Assembly: GCA_039969355.1 (NCBI GenBank) | Contig: JBDVOA010000010.1 | Location: 62,001 to 126,000, forward strand | Direction of reading: 5' to 3' | DNA length: 64,000 nt | Source: JL08 sp039969355 | GTDB lineage: Bacteria > Pseudomonadota > Alphaproteobacteria > Rhodobacterales > Rhodobacteraceae | Shown here: positions 1-8,649 of the stretch, one piece after another | Layout of the letters: each line of letters opens with the position of its first letter | How positions within the stretch are numbered: the stretch's first letter is position 1 | Program-made: the position numbers and the translations under genes | Notes under the pieces: generated by a model | The model's database searches: none | What the model was told of the DNA's origin: nothing | Seen by the model: the letters and a program-made list of their open reading frames with translations, nothing else

Positions 1-798
1 GCACAAGGTGCTAACGCGCTGATCATTTTGGCAATGGACAAAGATGCCATTGGCCCTGCGATCGACAAAGCTGCGGACGAAGACATTCCTGTTGTTGGGT
101 ACGACCGCCTGATCGAAGATGATCGCGCGTTTTATCTGACCTTCGATAACAAGGGCGTGGGACGCATCATCGCTGAATCAGTCCAGGCCGTTCAGCCGGA
201 CGGGAATTATGCCATCATCAAAGGCGACCCGGGTGATCCAAACGCATTATTCCTGCTGGAAGGCATGATGGAGGTGATCGGCGACGAAGTTGAAGCCGGC
301 ACGATCAACATCGCAGGCGAGGCGTTCTCGGATGGCTGGAAGCCGGAAAATGCCCAGAAAAACATGGAGCAAATTCTGACCTCGTCCAACAACGAAGTTG
401 ACGCTGTGCTGGCCGAAAATGACGGCATGGCCGGTGGTGTCATCGCGGCTCTTTCCGCACAGGGTCTGGCCATTCCGGTCGGTGGTCAGGATGGCGATCT
501 CGCCGCTTTGAATCGAGTGGCCCGTGGCACGCAAACCGTGTCGGTGTGGAAAAACTCGATTGATCTAGGCACCGCTGCTGGCAACATCGCAGTCGCTCTT
601 GCCGGTGGAACAGCCTTGGGTGACGTTGACGGCGCAGTAAAGTGGTCGGGTGGCGCAAATGGCGTCGAAATGAACGCCATTTTTCTCGAACCGACGCCCA
701 TTACGAAAGACACGCTGAATCTGGCCATCGATGCAGGTCACATCAGCAAAGAACAGGCCTGCGAAGGTGCGATGCCAGACGTCGCGGCCTGCCAGTAA
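1..798 (+). CDS. xylF: Xylose-type ABC transporter substrate-binding protein, 3' part
   Basis: Periplasmic sugar-binding protein of a xylose/pentose ABC importer (periplasmic-binding-protein type 1 fold). The frame is open from base 1, so the signal peptide and N-terminal lobe lie outside the window; about 265 residues are present. Visible family features are AENDGMAGG and VGGQDGD (ligand-binding loops of XylF/RbsB-like proteins) and a C-terminal CEGAMPDVAACQ tail with two cysteines. The permease and ATPase genes follow on the same strand, which supports the assignment. Xylose is inferred from family resemblance; another monosaccharide is possible. Confidence 0.85.
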   Translation, partial: AQGANALIILAMDKDAIGPAIDKAADEDIPVVGYDRLIEDDRAFYLTFDNKGVGRIIAESVQAVQPDGNYAIIKGDPGDPNALFLLEGMMEVIGDEVEAGTINIAGEAFSDGWKPENAQKNMEQILTSSNNEVDAVLAENDGMAGGVIAALSAQGLAIPVGGQDGDLAALNRVARGTQTVSVWKNSIDLGTAAGNIAVALAGGTALGDVDGAVKWSGGANGVEMNAIFLEPTPITKDTLNLAIDAGHISKEQACEGAMPDVAACQ

Positions 799-807
799 GG
801 CACAACC

Positions 808-838
808 GTCCGGCGCACTGATTTTGGGTGCGCCGGAC
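808..838 (+). terminator. Strong stem-loop between xylF and xylH (partial terminator/attenuator)
   Basis: Perfect 11-bp inverted repeat: GTCCGGCGCAC at 808-818 pairs with GTGCGCCGGAC at 828-838, with a 9-nt loop. It lies 10 bases after the xylF stop and is followed by a T-containing stretch (CTTTTTGA near 848-856). Such hairpins after binding-protein genes commonly stabilise the upstream mRNA or reduce read-through into the permease genes. The structure is seen directly; the function is inferred. Confidence 0.7.
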
Positions 839-957
839 ATCTTCTGACCTTTTTGATCCACAATCCCACGACCTGCAAAACGCTGCGTCTGAACGGGATT
901 GTTGTATTCGACTTGCGGGCCACACCGCTGCAACCTCAACAAGCGCTGGACATTGAC

Positions 958-2280
958 ATGACTCAAACACCCGCTCCCACCACGACACAAACTGACAGTG
1001 ATGACGGCATGATCGCCCGGTTTCTGAAAGCGACCGAACTGGACACCCGACTGATCGGTATGGTTGGTGCGCTGGCCCTGATCTGGATTGGTTTCCATCT
1101 TTATGGGGCGCTGGTGAACAATTTTGGCGCATTCCTGACACCGCGTAACCTGTGGAATTTGTCCGTGCAGACATCAAGCATCGGCATCATGGCAACAGGC
1201 ATGGTGTTGGTTATCGTCACCAGACATATCGATCTGTCGGTTGGGTCGGTTTTGGGCTTTTGCGCCATTATCATGGGCATGCTTCAAGTCTATATCCTGC
1301 CGCCAATGCTGGGACTGGGGCATTGGTCAATCTGGATCATTGCGGCCTGTGCGGGCATGCTGACCGGTGCGTTGGTGGGCGCGTTGCATGGCGCGCTGAT
1401 CGCGTACCTAAAAATACCCGCATTTATCGTTACTTTGGGGGGGCTTTTGGTCTGGCGCGGGGCAGGGTTCCTGATTGCGCGGGGTGAAACGATTTCGCCG
1501 GTGGATTCTACATTTGCATTGCTGGGTGGTGGACCATTCGGCGCCGTTGGTGCTGCGGGCAGTTGGATCGTCGGCGGGTTGGCCTGTGCTGGCATCATTT
1601 TTCTTGTGCTGAATGGTCGACGTCAGCGGCGCAAATTCAAATTCGCATTGCGACCCGTCTGGGCTGACACTTTTCTTGGCGCGCTCGGTTGCGGTATTGC
1701 CCTCGGCGCTGTCTTGCTCGTCAATTCATACCCCTGGCCCAAAGGCATTGTGCGCAGATATGCAGAAGCAAACAGCATTGAAGTGCCAGACGGTGGGTTG
1801 TTCATCAGTCACGGTTTTGCCATTCCGGTTCTGATCCTGATTGGTGTGGGGATTTTGATGACCATCCTGATGAATCGCACGCAGTTTGGCCGTTATGTCT
1901 TTGCGATTGGGGGCAACCCGGAAGCTGCGGAATTGGCGGGGATCAACACCCGGCTGATGACAGTCAAGATATTCTCGCTCATGGGGTTTCTTGCCGGGCT
2001 ATCTTCGGTCGTTGCATCAGCGCGTTTGAATTCGGCAACCAACGCACTGGGCACGCTGGACGAACTTTACGTGATTGCCGCTGCAGTGATCGGGGGTACG
2101 TCGTTGTCAGGTGGCGTCGGCACGATTTATGGTGCGATCCTTGGCGCGCTGGTAATGCAGTCGCTGCAGACCGGCATGGTGCTGATCGGCTTTGATGCCG
2201 CTATTCAGCAAATCGTGGTTGGCTCGGTTCTGGTCCTCGCCGTTTATCTCGACATCCTTTATCGCAGCAAATCCAAGTGA
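958..2280 (+). CDS. xylH: Xylose-type ABC transporter permease
   Basis: Inner-membrane permease of the sugar ABC importer (BPD_transp_2 / XylH-RbsC family), about 440 residues and highly hydrophobic with roughly ten membrane segments. The motif VIVTRHIDLSVGSVLGF is the characteristic family signature after the first membrane segments, and GGTSLSGGVGTIYGAILGAL near the C-terminus is also typical. I chose ATG 958 (MTQTPAPTTTQ); an upstream in-frame TTG at 853 would add an atypical leader. A loop rich in Arg/Lys near residues 220-235 separates the two halves. It is followed by the ATPase gene after 11 bases. Confidence 0.87.
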   Translation: MTQTPAPTTTQTDSDDGMIARFLKATELDTRLIGMVGALALIWIGFHLYGALVNNFGAFLTPRNLWNLSVQTSSIGIMATGMVLVIVTRHIDLSVGSVLGFCAIIMGMLQVYILPPMLGLGHWSIWIIAACAGMLTGALVGALHGALIAYLKIPAFIVTLGGLLVWRGAGFLIARGETISPVDSTFALLGGGPFGAVGAAGSWIVGGLACAGIIFLVLNGRRQRRKFKFALRPVWADTFLGALGCGIALGAVLLVNSYPWPKGIVRRYAEANSIEVPDGGLFISHGFAIPVLILIGVGILMTILMNRTQFGRYVFAIGGNPEAAELAGINTRLMTVKIFSLMGFLAGLSSVVASARLNSATNALGTLDELYVIAAAVIGGTSLSGGVGTIYGAILGALVMQSLQTGMVLIGFDAAIQQIVVGSVLVLAVYLDILYRSKSK

Positions 2281-2291
2281 GGGACACTGAT

Positions 2292-3071
2292 ATGACACAG
2301 AAAACTGAAACCCCCCTTGTTGAATTACGCAATATCGCCATTGCCTTTGGCGGCATCAAAGCGGTGGATGACGTCAGCATTGATCTTTACCCCGGTGAAG
2401 TTGTTGGCCTTCTGGGCCACAATGGGGCCGGGAAATCCACTCTGATCAAATGCGTGTCTGGGGCCTACCAGGCGGACTCCGGCGAGGTGTACGTCGAGGG
2501 CGAACAAGCCACCATCAACAACCCGCGCGATGCCCGAAAATATAACATTGAAACCATCTATCAGACGCTCGCGTTGGCCGATAACCTTGATGCAGCATCG
2601 AACCTGTTTTTGGGCCGTGAACTGTTAACGTCTGCGGGCTTTGTCGACGATGCTCAGATGGAGGCGGAAACCCGCAAGATCATGCATCGGCTAAATCCGA
2701 ACTTCAAAAAGTTCTCCGATCCGGTTTCGGCCTTGTCTGGTGGTCAACGTCAGTCGGTCGCAATTGCCCGTGCGGTCTACTTCAATGCCAAGATCCTGAT
2801 TATGGATGAACCTACGGCAGCTCTTGGGCCTCAGGAAACCAAGATGGTTGCCGAACTCATTCAGGAACTCAAGAAACAAGGTTTGGGTATTTTCCTGATT
2901 GACCATGATATTCATGCGGTGATGGAACTGTGCGACCGCGCGGCCGTCATGAAAAATGGCGCACTGGTAGGAGTTGTGGACGTAAAGGATGTCACTGATG
3001 ACGATATCCTGAGCATGATTATTCTGGGCAAGAATCCGGGCGACAAATCAAGTCCGGTCGAGGATGGTTGA
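2292..3071 (+). CDS. xylG: Sugar ABC transporter ATP-binding protein, single-domain
   Basis: Cytoplasmic ATPase energising the XylFH importer. It carries Walker A GHNGAGKST, the signature LSGGQRQSVAIARAV, Walker B ILIMDEPTAALG and a switch histidine in LIDHDIHAV. At 259 residues it holds one ABC domain, whereas E. coli XylG and RbsA carry two in tandem; the one-domain form resembles FrcA-type ATPases of rhizobia and relatives and presumably works as a homodimer. ATG 2292 has AGTGAGGGA upstream and is preferred to GTG 2277, which overlaps the xylH stop. Confidence 0.85.
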   Translation: MTQKTETPLVELRNIAIAFGGIKAVDDVSIDLYPGEVVGLLGHNGAGKSTLIKCVSGAYQADSGEVYVEGEQATINNPRDARKYNIETIYQTLALADNLDAASNLFLGRELLTSAGFVDDAQMEAETRKIMHRLNPNFKKFSDPVSALSGGQRQSVAIARAVYFNAKILIMDEPTAALGPQETKMVAELIQELKKQGLGIFLIDHDIHAVMELCDRAAVMKNGALVGVVDVKDVTDDDILSMIILGKNPGDKSSPVEDG

Positions 3072-3073
3072 TC

Positions 3074-4006
3074 ATGTATCTGGTATCCGACATTGGCGGA
3101 ACCAATACGCGCTTGGCGCTGGCGGGTGCCGAAGGTGTGCACACGGGTACAATTGCGTCTTTCAAAAATGCAGAAGAATCGACATTCCTTGACATTCTGA
3201 AGCAATTCCGGAGCAACCACAAATGCAAAAAGATCGATGGATGTTGTGTTGCAATTGCCGGGCCGGTTACGTCGAGCAGCGCGCGGCTGACCAACTTTGA
3301 CTGGAAGATCACTGTTGCTGAAGTTGGCGCGCTTTTGTCTACGGAGCGGGTGCTGCTGATCAACGATCTGGCAGCGTTGGGCAACGCGGTTGAAGACCTG
3401 AAGCCGCCCCAACTGGCCGTTGTGCGACCGCCATCTTCTGAAACGACCTCAAATAATCAGTCACTAATCGTCGGCATCGGTACAGGATTCAATCTCTGCG
3501 CCGTCCAGCACCGGCCCGCCAGCAGACCGTCGTGTCTTTCGGTGGAATACGGACATTGTGGGTTGTCAGCGCGAATTGCTGAAATGTTGGATCGCCAGTT
3601 CGGCGCGGCGGGCCGAGAAATGAAGACCGTGGAAGAGATCTTTGCGGGGCGCGGATTTCAGCGGCTGTACCGGATCGCCTCAAACGGAGAAGAGCGTAGC
3701 GGAAACGAAATCATGGCAGCGCATGGTCGCGGTGATGATCCGGTCGCAGATCTTGTGGTGCGGTTTTACGCCGAATTGCTAAGCGCACTTTGTCATGATC
3801 TTGCTTATCAATACTTGCCGCTGAGTGGCATCTATTTTGCCGGCAGCGTTGCCCGCGGCGTTCTGAGTGCACTAGACCATGCTGAATTCGCGTCCGCTGC
3901 CGGAACCGGGCAGGGTATGCCACGGCAATTTAGCCACATCCCGATGTCGCTCATTACCGACGATGCCGCAGCTCTCGTGGGATGTCTTCGCCGCCTCATG
4001 GTTTGA
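3074..4006 (+). CDS. glk: Glucokinase (Glk family)
   Basis: Likely ATP-dependent hexose kinase, 310 residues. N-terminal SDIGGTNTRLAL is the phosphate-binding motif of Glk/ASKHA kinases. LTNFDWKI matches the LTNxxW substrate motif, INDLAALG carries the catalytic aspartate, and VGIGTGFN is the second phosphate loop. EYGHCGLS replaces the E. coli SEGGHVDF. ATG 3074 starts 3 bases after the xylG stop; an alternative TTG at 3068 overlaps it. Being the last gene of the sugar ABC operon suggests phosphorylation of an imported sugar. Glucose specificity is assumed from family only. Confidence 0.75.
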   Translation: MYLVSDIGGTNTRLALAGAEGVHTGTIASFKNAEESTFLDILKQFRSNHKCKKIDGCCVAIAGPVTSSSARLTNFDWKITVAEVGALLSTERVLLINDLAALGNAVEDLKPPQLAVVRPPSSETTSNNQSLIVGIGTGFNLCAVQHRPASRPSCLSVEYGHCGLSARIAEMLDRQFGAAGREMKTVEEIFAGRGFQRLYRIASNGEERSGNEIMAAHGRGDDPVADLVVRFYAELLSALCHDLAYQYLPLSGIYFAGSVARGVLSALDHAEFASAAGTGQGMPRQFSHIPMSLITDDAAALVGCLRRLMV

Positions 4007-4051
4007 ATAGCTCATTGCGAGCTGTTGCTGGGAATTGGCTGGCTTGTTGCG

Positions 4052-4924
4052 TCAGCCTAGCAGGTCCTTCAAGTAGAGGCCGTAGGCATTCTTGGCAAAC
4101 ATGTCGGCGCGGCGATCCAGATCTTCTGCGCTGATCCAGCCATTTCCAAAAGCGATTTCATCTAGACAGCCGGTTTGCAGCCCCTGTCGCTGCTCAAGCG
4201 TTCGCACAAAATTACCCGCATCCAGCAGGCTGGCATGGGTGCCAGTATCAAGCCAAGCATAACCACGCCCCATGCGTTTGACAGTCAGTTTTCCTGCGTG
4301 AAGATACATTTCCAACAGCGAGGTGATTTCCAGTTCCCCACGCGCCGAAGGCTGTACTTCACGCGCCATCGCCGGGGCGTCGCCATCAAGGTAGTAGAGA
4401 CCTGTTACCGCGTAGTTTGACGGCGCTACTTCTGGCTTTTCGACAATTGCGATCGCGCGGTCCTTATCATCAAAACTGACAACGCCGTAACGCTCTGGAT
4501 CCGCGACGTGATAGCCGAAAACCGTTCCCCCGACCGTTTGTGTGTTGGCTTGCTCCAACAGTGCGGGCAAACCATGGCCAAAGAATATGTTGTCGCCCAA
4601 CACCATTGCCGAGGCAGCGCCGTCAAGAAAATCGTCCGCCAACAGATAGGCCTGCGCCAGCCCGTCAGGCGAGGGTTGTGTGATGTAGGTCAGCGAGATT
4701 CCCCACTGGCTGCCGTCGCCAAGACTGCGTTTGAACTGTTCCTGATCCTGAGGCGTGGTTATCATCGCAATATCGCGAATACCGGCAAGCATAAGCACCG
4801 ACAGAGGATAGTAGATCATTGGCTTGTCATAGATCGGCATAAGTTGCTTTGAAACGCCGATCGTGATCGGATAGAGCCGCGTTCCCGAGCCGCCCGCCAA
4901 TATGATGCCTTTGCGTTGGGTCAT
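4052..4924 (-). CDS. rmlA: Glucose-1-phosphate thymidylyltransferase
   Basis: First enzyme of dTDP-L-rhamnose synthesis (dTTP + glucose-1-phosphate to dTDP-glucose). It has the nucleotidyltransferase motif GIILAGGSGTRLYPIT at the N-terminus, then YDKPMIYYPLS, VLGDNIFFGHGL and FVRTLEQRQG near the end. Its 290 residues match the family. The start MTQRKG is preceded by AAAGGAA, favouring 4924 over an upstream in-frame ATG at 4945. It is the last gene of the minus-strand rmlC-B-D-A run and lies 57 bases after rmlD. Confidence 0.93.
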   Translation of the reverse strand: MTQRKGIILAGGSGTRLYPITIGVSKQLMPIYDKPMIYYPLSVLMLAGIRDIAMITTPQDQEQFKRSLGDGSQWGISLTYITQPSPDGLAQAYLLADDFLDGAASAMVLGDNIFFGHGLPALLEQANTQTVGGTVFGYHVADPERYGVVSFDDKDRAIAIVEKPEVAPSNYAVTGLYYLDGDAPAMAREVQPSARGELEITSLLEMYLHAGKLTVKRMGRGYAWLDTGTHASLLDAGNFVRTLEQRQGLQTGCLDEIAFGNGWISAEDLDRRADMFAKNAYGLYLKDLLG

Positions 4925-4981
4925 GGTAAATTCCTTTAGAATCAAGGCTTTTGGGTCAGCAGATTCACGTTTTGCATTACT

Positions 4982-5827
4982 TTACCTCTGCTTTAGATCA
5001 TCGAGTATTTCGGTCAGACTGACGCGCCAGTCCGGACGCCCCAATCCAAATGCGGTGTTTGTGCTTTCGCAATCTAGGCGAGAGTTCAGCGGGCGCACCG
5101 CAGTCGTCGGATAAGCGCTGGATGGAATGTCACTGACCTGACAGTCGACTCCCGCCTGTTCAAAAATGGCGCGGGCAAAGTCTGCCCAGCTTGTGTCCGG
5201 TGTACTGGCGTAGTGATATACACCGCTTTTTTGTGCCTCTGATTCCAGCGCCATCGCAATACTTATGCAGGCCGTTGCAATGTCACGGGCGGCGGTGGGC
5301 CCACCGATCTGATCCGCGACGACAGTCAGGTTATCGCGTGTTTCCGCGAGGCGTAGCATGGTCTTTACAAAGTTGTTCCCATGCGCAGAGACGACCCAGG
5401 ACGTGCGCAATACTGCAAACCTGCCACCAATTTTCTGTACGGCCCGTTCGCCGGCTAGCTTTGAGCGTCCATACGCTCCCAGCGGTCCTGTCACGTCGTC
5501 GTGTGCCCAGGGCGTGGTTCCATCGCCTGAAAAAACATAATCAGTCGATATCGTAACAAAGGGGATGCCAAGTATAGAGCAGGCTTGTGCCATCGCAGCT
5601 GGAGCCTCTGCATTGATCACCGTCGCCAATTCTTCTTCTTCTTCAGCCTTGTCGACGGCGGTATAGGCGGCGGCATTAATTACAGCATTGGGCAACATGG
5701 TGCGAATCGTCGCGGCACAGGCTGCCGGATCGCTGAGGTCAGCCCGATCTCTGCCGAGACATTCAACCTCTGGATGTTTCGCCAATTCAGACGCCACCTG
5801 GCCGGTCTTGCCAAAAACAAGGATCAT
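4982..5827 (-). CDS. rmlD: dTDP-4-dehydrorhamnose reductase
   Basis: Final step of dTDP-L-rhamnose synthesis, NAD(P)H-dependent reduction. About 281 residues: MILVFGKTGQVASEL is the N-terminal Rossmann motif, STDYVFSGDG is family-typical, and YGRSKLAGE holds the SDR Tyr-xxx-Lys pair. The start at 5827 overlaps the rmlB stop (ATGA arrangement), indicating translational coupling. The longer open frame upstream lies inside rmlB and is not used. Confidence 0.92.
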   Translation of the reverse strand: MILVFGKTGQVASELAKHPEVECLGRDRADLSDPAACAATIRTMLPNAVINAAAYTAVDKAEEEEELATVINAEAPAAMAQACSILGIPFVTISTDYVFSGDGTTPWAHDDVTGPLGAYGRSKLAGERAVQKIGGRFAVLRTSWVVSAHGNNFVKTMLRLAETRDNLTVVADQIGGPTAARDIATACISIAMALESEAQKSGVYHYASTPDTSWADFARAIFEQAGVDCQVSDIPSSAYPTTAVRPLNSRLDCESTNTAFGLGRPDWRVSLTEILDDLKQR

Positions 5828-6864
5828 GCTTTCACACCCAGGCGTTCGCCGACTCCGGCGCGATTCTGCAGCGCGCGCCACCAGTCTTCGTTGTCGAGGT
5901 ACCATTGCACGGTTTTCTCAAGCCCCTGCTGCAGAGTAACCGAAGGGTGCCACCCCAATTCGGTGGCAATACGCGCAGGATCAATGGCGTAACGCATGTC
6001 ATGGCCCGGACGGTCTGTGACATAGGTGATCTGGTTGGCGTAGGGCGCTGATTTTGGTCGCTTCTCATCCAGAATAGCGCAGATCATAGTGACCAGATCG
6101 ATATTGCGAGCCTCGTTCTCGCCGCCAATGTTGTAGCTACGATTCAGTTCTCCGCGCTGCAAAACCGTTAGCAAGGCTTCTGCATGGTCCTCTACATATA
6201 ACCAGTCACGTACATTTTCGCCCTTACCGTAAACTGGGATCGGCTTGCCCGCCAATGCGTTCAGGATAACCACAGGCACCAGTTTCTCGGGGAAATGAAA
6301 CGGGCCATAGTTGTTCGAACAATTGGTCAGCACGACCGGCAACCCATAGGTTTCCGCCCACGCCCGCACCAAATGGTCGCTGGCCGCTTTACTCGCTGAA
6401 TAGGGAGATCGCGGATCATAAGGCGTGGTTTCGGTAAACTTGCCACTTGCGCCAAGGCTGCCAAAAACTTCGTCTGTTGATATGTGGTGAAACCGGAAAC
6501 TCTTTGGACGTCCCTGTTTCGTCCAGTAATTGCGCGCGGCTTCAAGCAAGTTATAGGTACCGGTGATGTTGGTTTCAATAAAATCGCCCGGCCCGTCAAT
6601 TGACCGGTCCACATGCGACTCAGCTGCCAGGTGCATCACTGCATCCGGTGCATGAAGGGCGAAAACCTCGTCCAAAGCTGAGCGGTCGCGAATATCAGCT
6701 TCTACAAACGAATAGCCTGGATTGTTCGAAACACTGGCAACATTATCGAGGCACGCCGCGTAGGTCAGCGCGTCCAGATTGATCACTTCGTGTCCGTCTC
6801 GGATAGCGTGTCGAACAACCGCAGATCCTATGAACCCGGCGCCACCGGTAACAAGTAACCTCAT
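5824..6864 (-). CDS. rmlB: dTDP-glucose 4,6-dehydratase
   Basis: Second step of dTDP-L-rhamnose synthesis (dTDP-glucose to 4-keto-6-deoxy sugar). Extended SDR protein of 346 residues: TGGAGFIGSAV (NAD-binding), HISTDEVFGSLG (catalytic Asp-Glu region), YSASKAASDHLV (Tyr-xxx-Lys) and NCSNNYGPFHFPEKLVP are all diagnostic. GAGGGC precedes the ATG, within the end of rmlC, which stops 3 bases upstream. Confidence 0.95.
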   Translation of the reverse strand: MRLLVTGGAGFIGSAVVRHAIRDGHEVINLDALTYAACLDNVASVSNNPGYSFVEADIRDRSALDEVFALHAPDAVMHLAAESHVDRSIDGPGDFIETNITGTYNLLEAARNYWTKQGRPKSFRFHHISTDEVFGSLGASGKFTETTPYDPRSPYSASKAASDHLVRAWAETYGLPVVLTNCSNNYGPFHFPEKLVPVVILNALAGKPIPVYGKGENVRDWLYVEDHAEALLTVLQRGELNRSYNIGGENEARNIDLVTMICAILDEKRPKSAPYANQITYVTDRPGHDMRYAIDPARIATELGWHPSVTLQQGLEKTVQWYLDNEDWWRALQNRAGVGERLGVKA

Positions 6865-6867
6865 TTC

Positions 6868-7428
6868 TTAGCCCTCCCAGACAAAGGCGTTGTTGAGATC
6901 GCCGAGCGAAGGTGCCTGATCGTCTTTTTCTGACAATACCGCAGGGCCACTCAGGTTCCAGTCGATGCCGATTGCCGGGTCGTCAAATCGGACTGCACCA
7001 TCACACTCGGGTGCGTAGAAATCACTGCATTTGTAAACAATCTCGGTGTCCGGCTGGCGTGTCGCGAACCCATGCAAGAATCCAGATGGCACAAGCAATT
7101 GCTTTCCATTCTCGAAGCTCAATTCGACCCCGAACCATTGCGCAAATGTCGGAGAGCCCTTGCGGATATCGACAGCGACGTCAAAAAAAGCACCCCTTCC
7201 GCACCGGACCAGTTTGACCTGTGCATGAGGCGCGGACTGAAAATGCAATCCTCTTACGGTATTGATGGTAGAGGAGAAGGAATGATTGTCCTGAACAAAA
7301 TCAACGTCGATACCGTGCTGGAGCAGGGTGTTTCTGTTCCAGCTTTCCGAGAAGAAACCCCGGCTGTCTCCAAAACGGGCTGGCTCCACAATCAACAGGC
7401 CAAATAGGCTGGTCTGAGTAATCTTCAC
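6868..7428 (-). CDS. rmlC: dTDP-4-dehydrorhamnose 3,5-epimerase
   Basis: Third enzyme of dTDP-L-rhamnose synthesis, a cupin of about 186 residues. Typical segments are EPARFGDSRGFFSESWN, NTVRGLHFQ with the catalytic-histidine region, and KQLLVPSGFLHGFAT. GTG 7428 (VKITQTSLFG) is preferred because GGAG lies about 8 bases upstream and the length then fits; an in-frame ATG at 7446 lies upstream. It is the first of the four contiguous rml genes. Confidence 0.92.
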   Translation of the reverse strand: MKITQTSLFGLLIVEPARFGDSRGFFSESWNRNTLLQHGIDVDFVQDNHSFSSTINTVRGLHFQSAPHAQVKLVRCGRGAFFDVAVDIRKGSPTFAQWFGVELSFENGKQLLVPSGFLHGFATRQPDTEIVYKCSDFYAPECDGAVRFDDPAIGIDWNLSGPAVLSEKDDQAPSLGDLNNAFVWEG

Positions 7429-7535
7429 ACAAAATCTCCGTAGCATTCACCGGCCTGCCTTTAGCAAGCGGGTCGGTGAATGTCACGAACGGAGTTCGAG
7501 CCTCAGTGCTGTTCTATTCAGTGCTGGTCATTAGG

Positions 7536-8522
7536 TCACCTTCCCAAGGTGGCCAGCGTGAATGTCTGATTGGAGCCAAGCCGGTTCTCCACGTACATTT
7601 TTGGTAATGGGCCCGCTGTATCGATGGCCAGATTTATGGCATCGTCTGTCCCTGTTGTGCCGGATAATGCCCCCGACAGAAAATTCAGCGTTGCGGGCGG
7701 GTTGACAAACATAGGGGTGAAATTGCTTGCCCCTGTCAGGGGCCCCGTGACTGAGAACAGGAAGCTGTGCCCTGCCAGATCAGTCGCCAGCCACATCAGA
7801 ATACGCGAGGGGTCAGACCACGGTATGTCAAAGGAATGCACAGCGTCGTCACCCAGCGAAACATCATCAAAATAGGTTTGGCCTGATAGCGTGCGCAGAG
7901 CGCCGCTGCTTGCATCGACGCTCAGTGCATCGTGAAATGTTCCGCCATCAGTGCTAACCTTGATGGAAAAATCATCCGATCCGGCAAGGCCCAATTCCGC
8001 CCGGCCGGAAAAGCCACTTTGAAACAACAGGCTGGCCGTATCCGCACCCGACGCTTTGTTAATTTTCAACTGATGGTCCGTCCCTGCGTTGTTCAGCAAG
8101 GTCGCAGACGAAGAAACTGTCAACCGGTTCACCGCATCAGCAGTCGCCGCAACGCCAAGTTGGGGAACATTCTGTAATACGGGCAGTGCATCGACCCAGC
8201 CGCTGCCATCAAAACGCAACTGCGCCCCAGTCGGCACGACATCTGCGCGCCATCCGTTGTTGGGTTGGAAAAACGTCCAGCCAGTGCCGTCGTATACGGT
8301 CACTTTTTGATCTTGACCTGTCCAGTCGCCAGTAGCACCCGGCCCTACCAAATAGCGGTCGCCGGAAACAGGGATGGCCGGTGGCTGCGTCAAAGTACTG
8401 CTGAGCACGCTCAGTTGTGTCACCGCGTCAAGAATGCGGACCGCTTCGTTGTGAGTGACGTGCTTTTGTGCTTGCGAGGGCTGAATGTAGGGCAACGATA
8501 GCGCCGGCGAGGAGTCTGGCAT
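7536..8522 (-). CDS. DUF2793 domain protein
   Basis: Protein of 328 residues whose first 110 residues match the DUF2793 pattern: LPYIQPSQAQKHVTHNEAV, then a Gly/Thr/Trp-rich beta region with GDRYLVGPGATGDW and VYDGTGWTFFQP. The rest is a beta-rich, Ser/Thr/Gly-rich region without cysteines, suggesting a surface or adhesive/fibre-like fold. DUF2793 proteins occur in alphaproteobacteria, often near phage- or gene-transfer-agent-like genes, but no phage genes are nearby. AAAGGA precedes the ATG. An imperfect 9-bp hairpin (7534-7554) spans its stop codon, and rmlC starts 107 bases further on. Function unknown. Confidence 0.75.
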   Translation of the reverse strand: MPDSSPALSLPYIQPSQAQKHVTHNEAVRILDAVTQLSVLSSTLTQPPAIPVSGDRYLVGPGATGDWTGQDQKVTVYDGTGWTFFQPNNGWRADVVPTGAQLRFDGSGWVDALPVLQNVPQLGVAATADAVNRLTVSSSATLLNNAGTDHQLKINKASGADTASLLFQSGFSGRAELGLAGSDDFSIKVSTDGGTFHDALSVDASSGALRTLSGQTYFDDVSLGDDAVHSFDIPWSDPSRILMWLATDLAGHSFLFSVTGPLTGASNFTPMFVNPPATLNFLSGALSGTTGTDDAINLAIDTAGPLPKMYVENRLGSNQTFTLATLGR

Positions 8523-8649
8523 CGGGCAATCCTTTCAAAGAGAGGTCCGGGGGATGACGCCGGAGCCTCGTTTCAAAAGGTTGACAAAGCCCGTTTGCGT
8601 CGCGCGTTGCCTCGGGAATGCGCGCAACGGCTGCGGGCCGAATTCATTC

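Noticed and set aside
4009..4057. Hairpins after the glucokinase gene (AGCTC/GAGCT and GGCTG/CAGCC) as terminator
   Set aside because: Stems are only 5 bp and no T-run follows, so they fall below what I would call a terminator.
7536..8522. Possible prophage remnant suggested by DUF2793
   Set aside because: No integrase, capsid, tail, or attachment repeat is seen near it; all flanking genes belong to polysaccharide synthesis.
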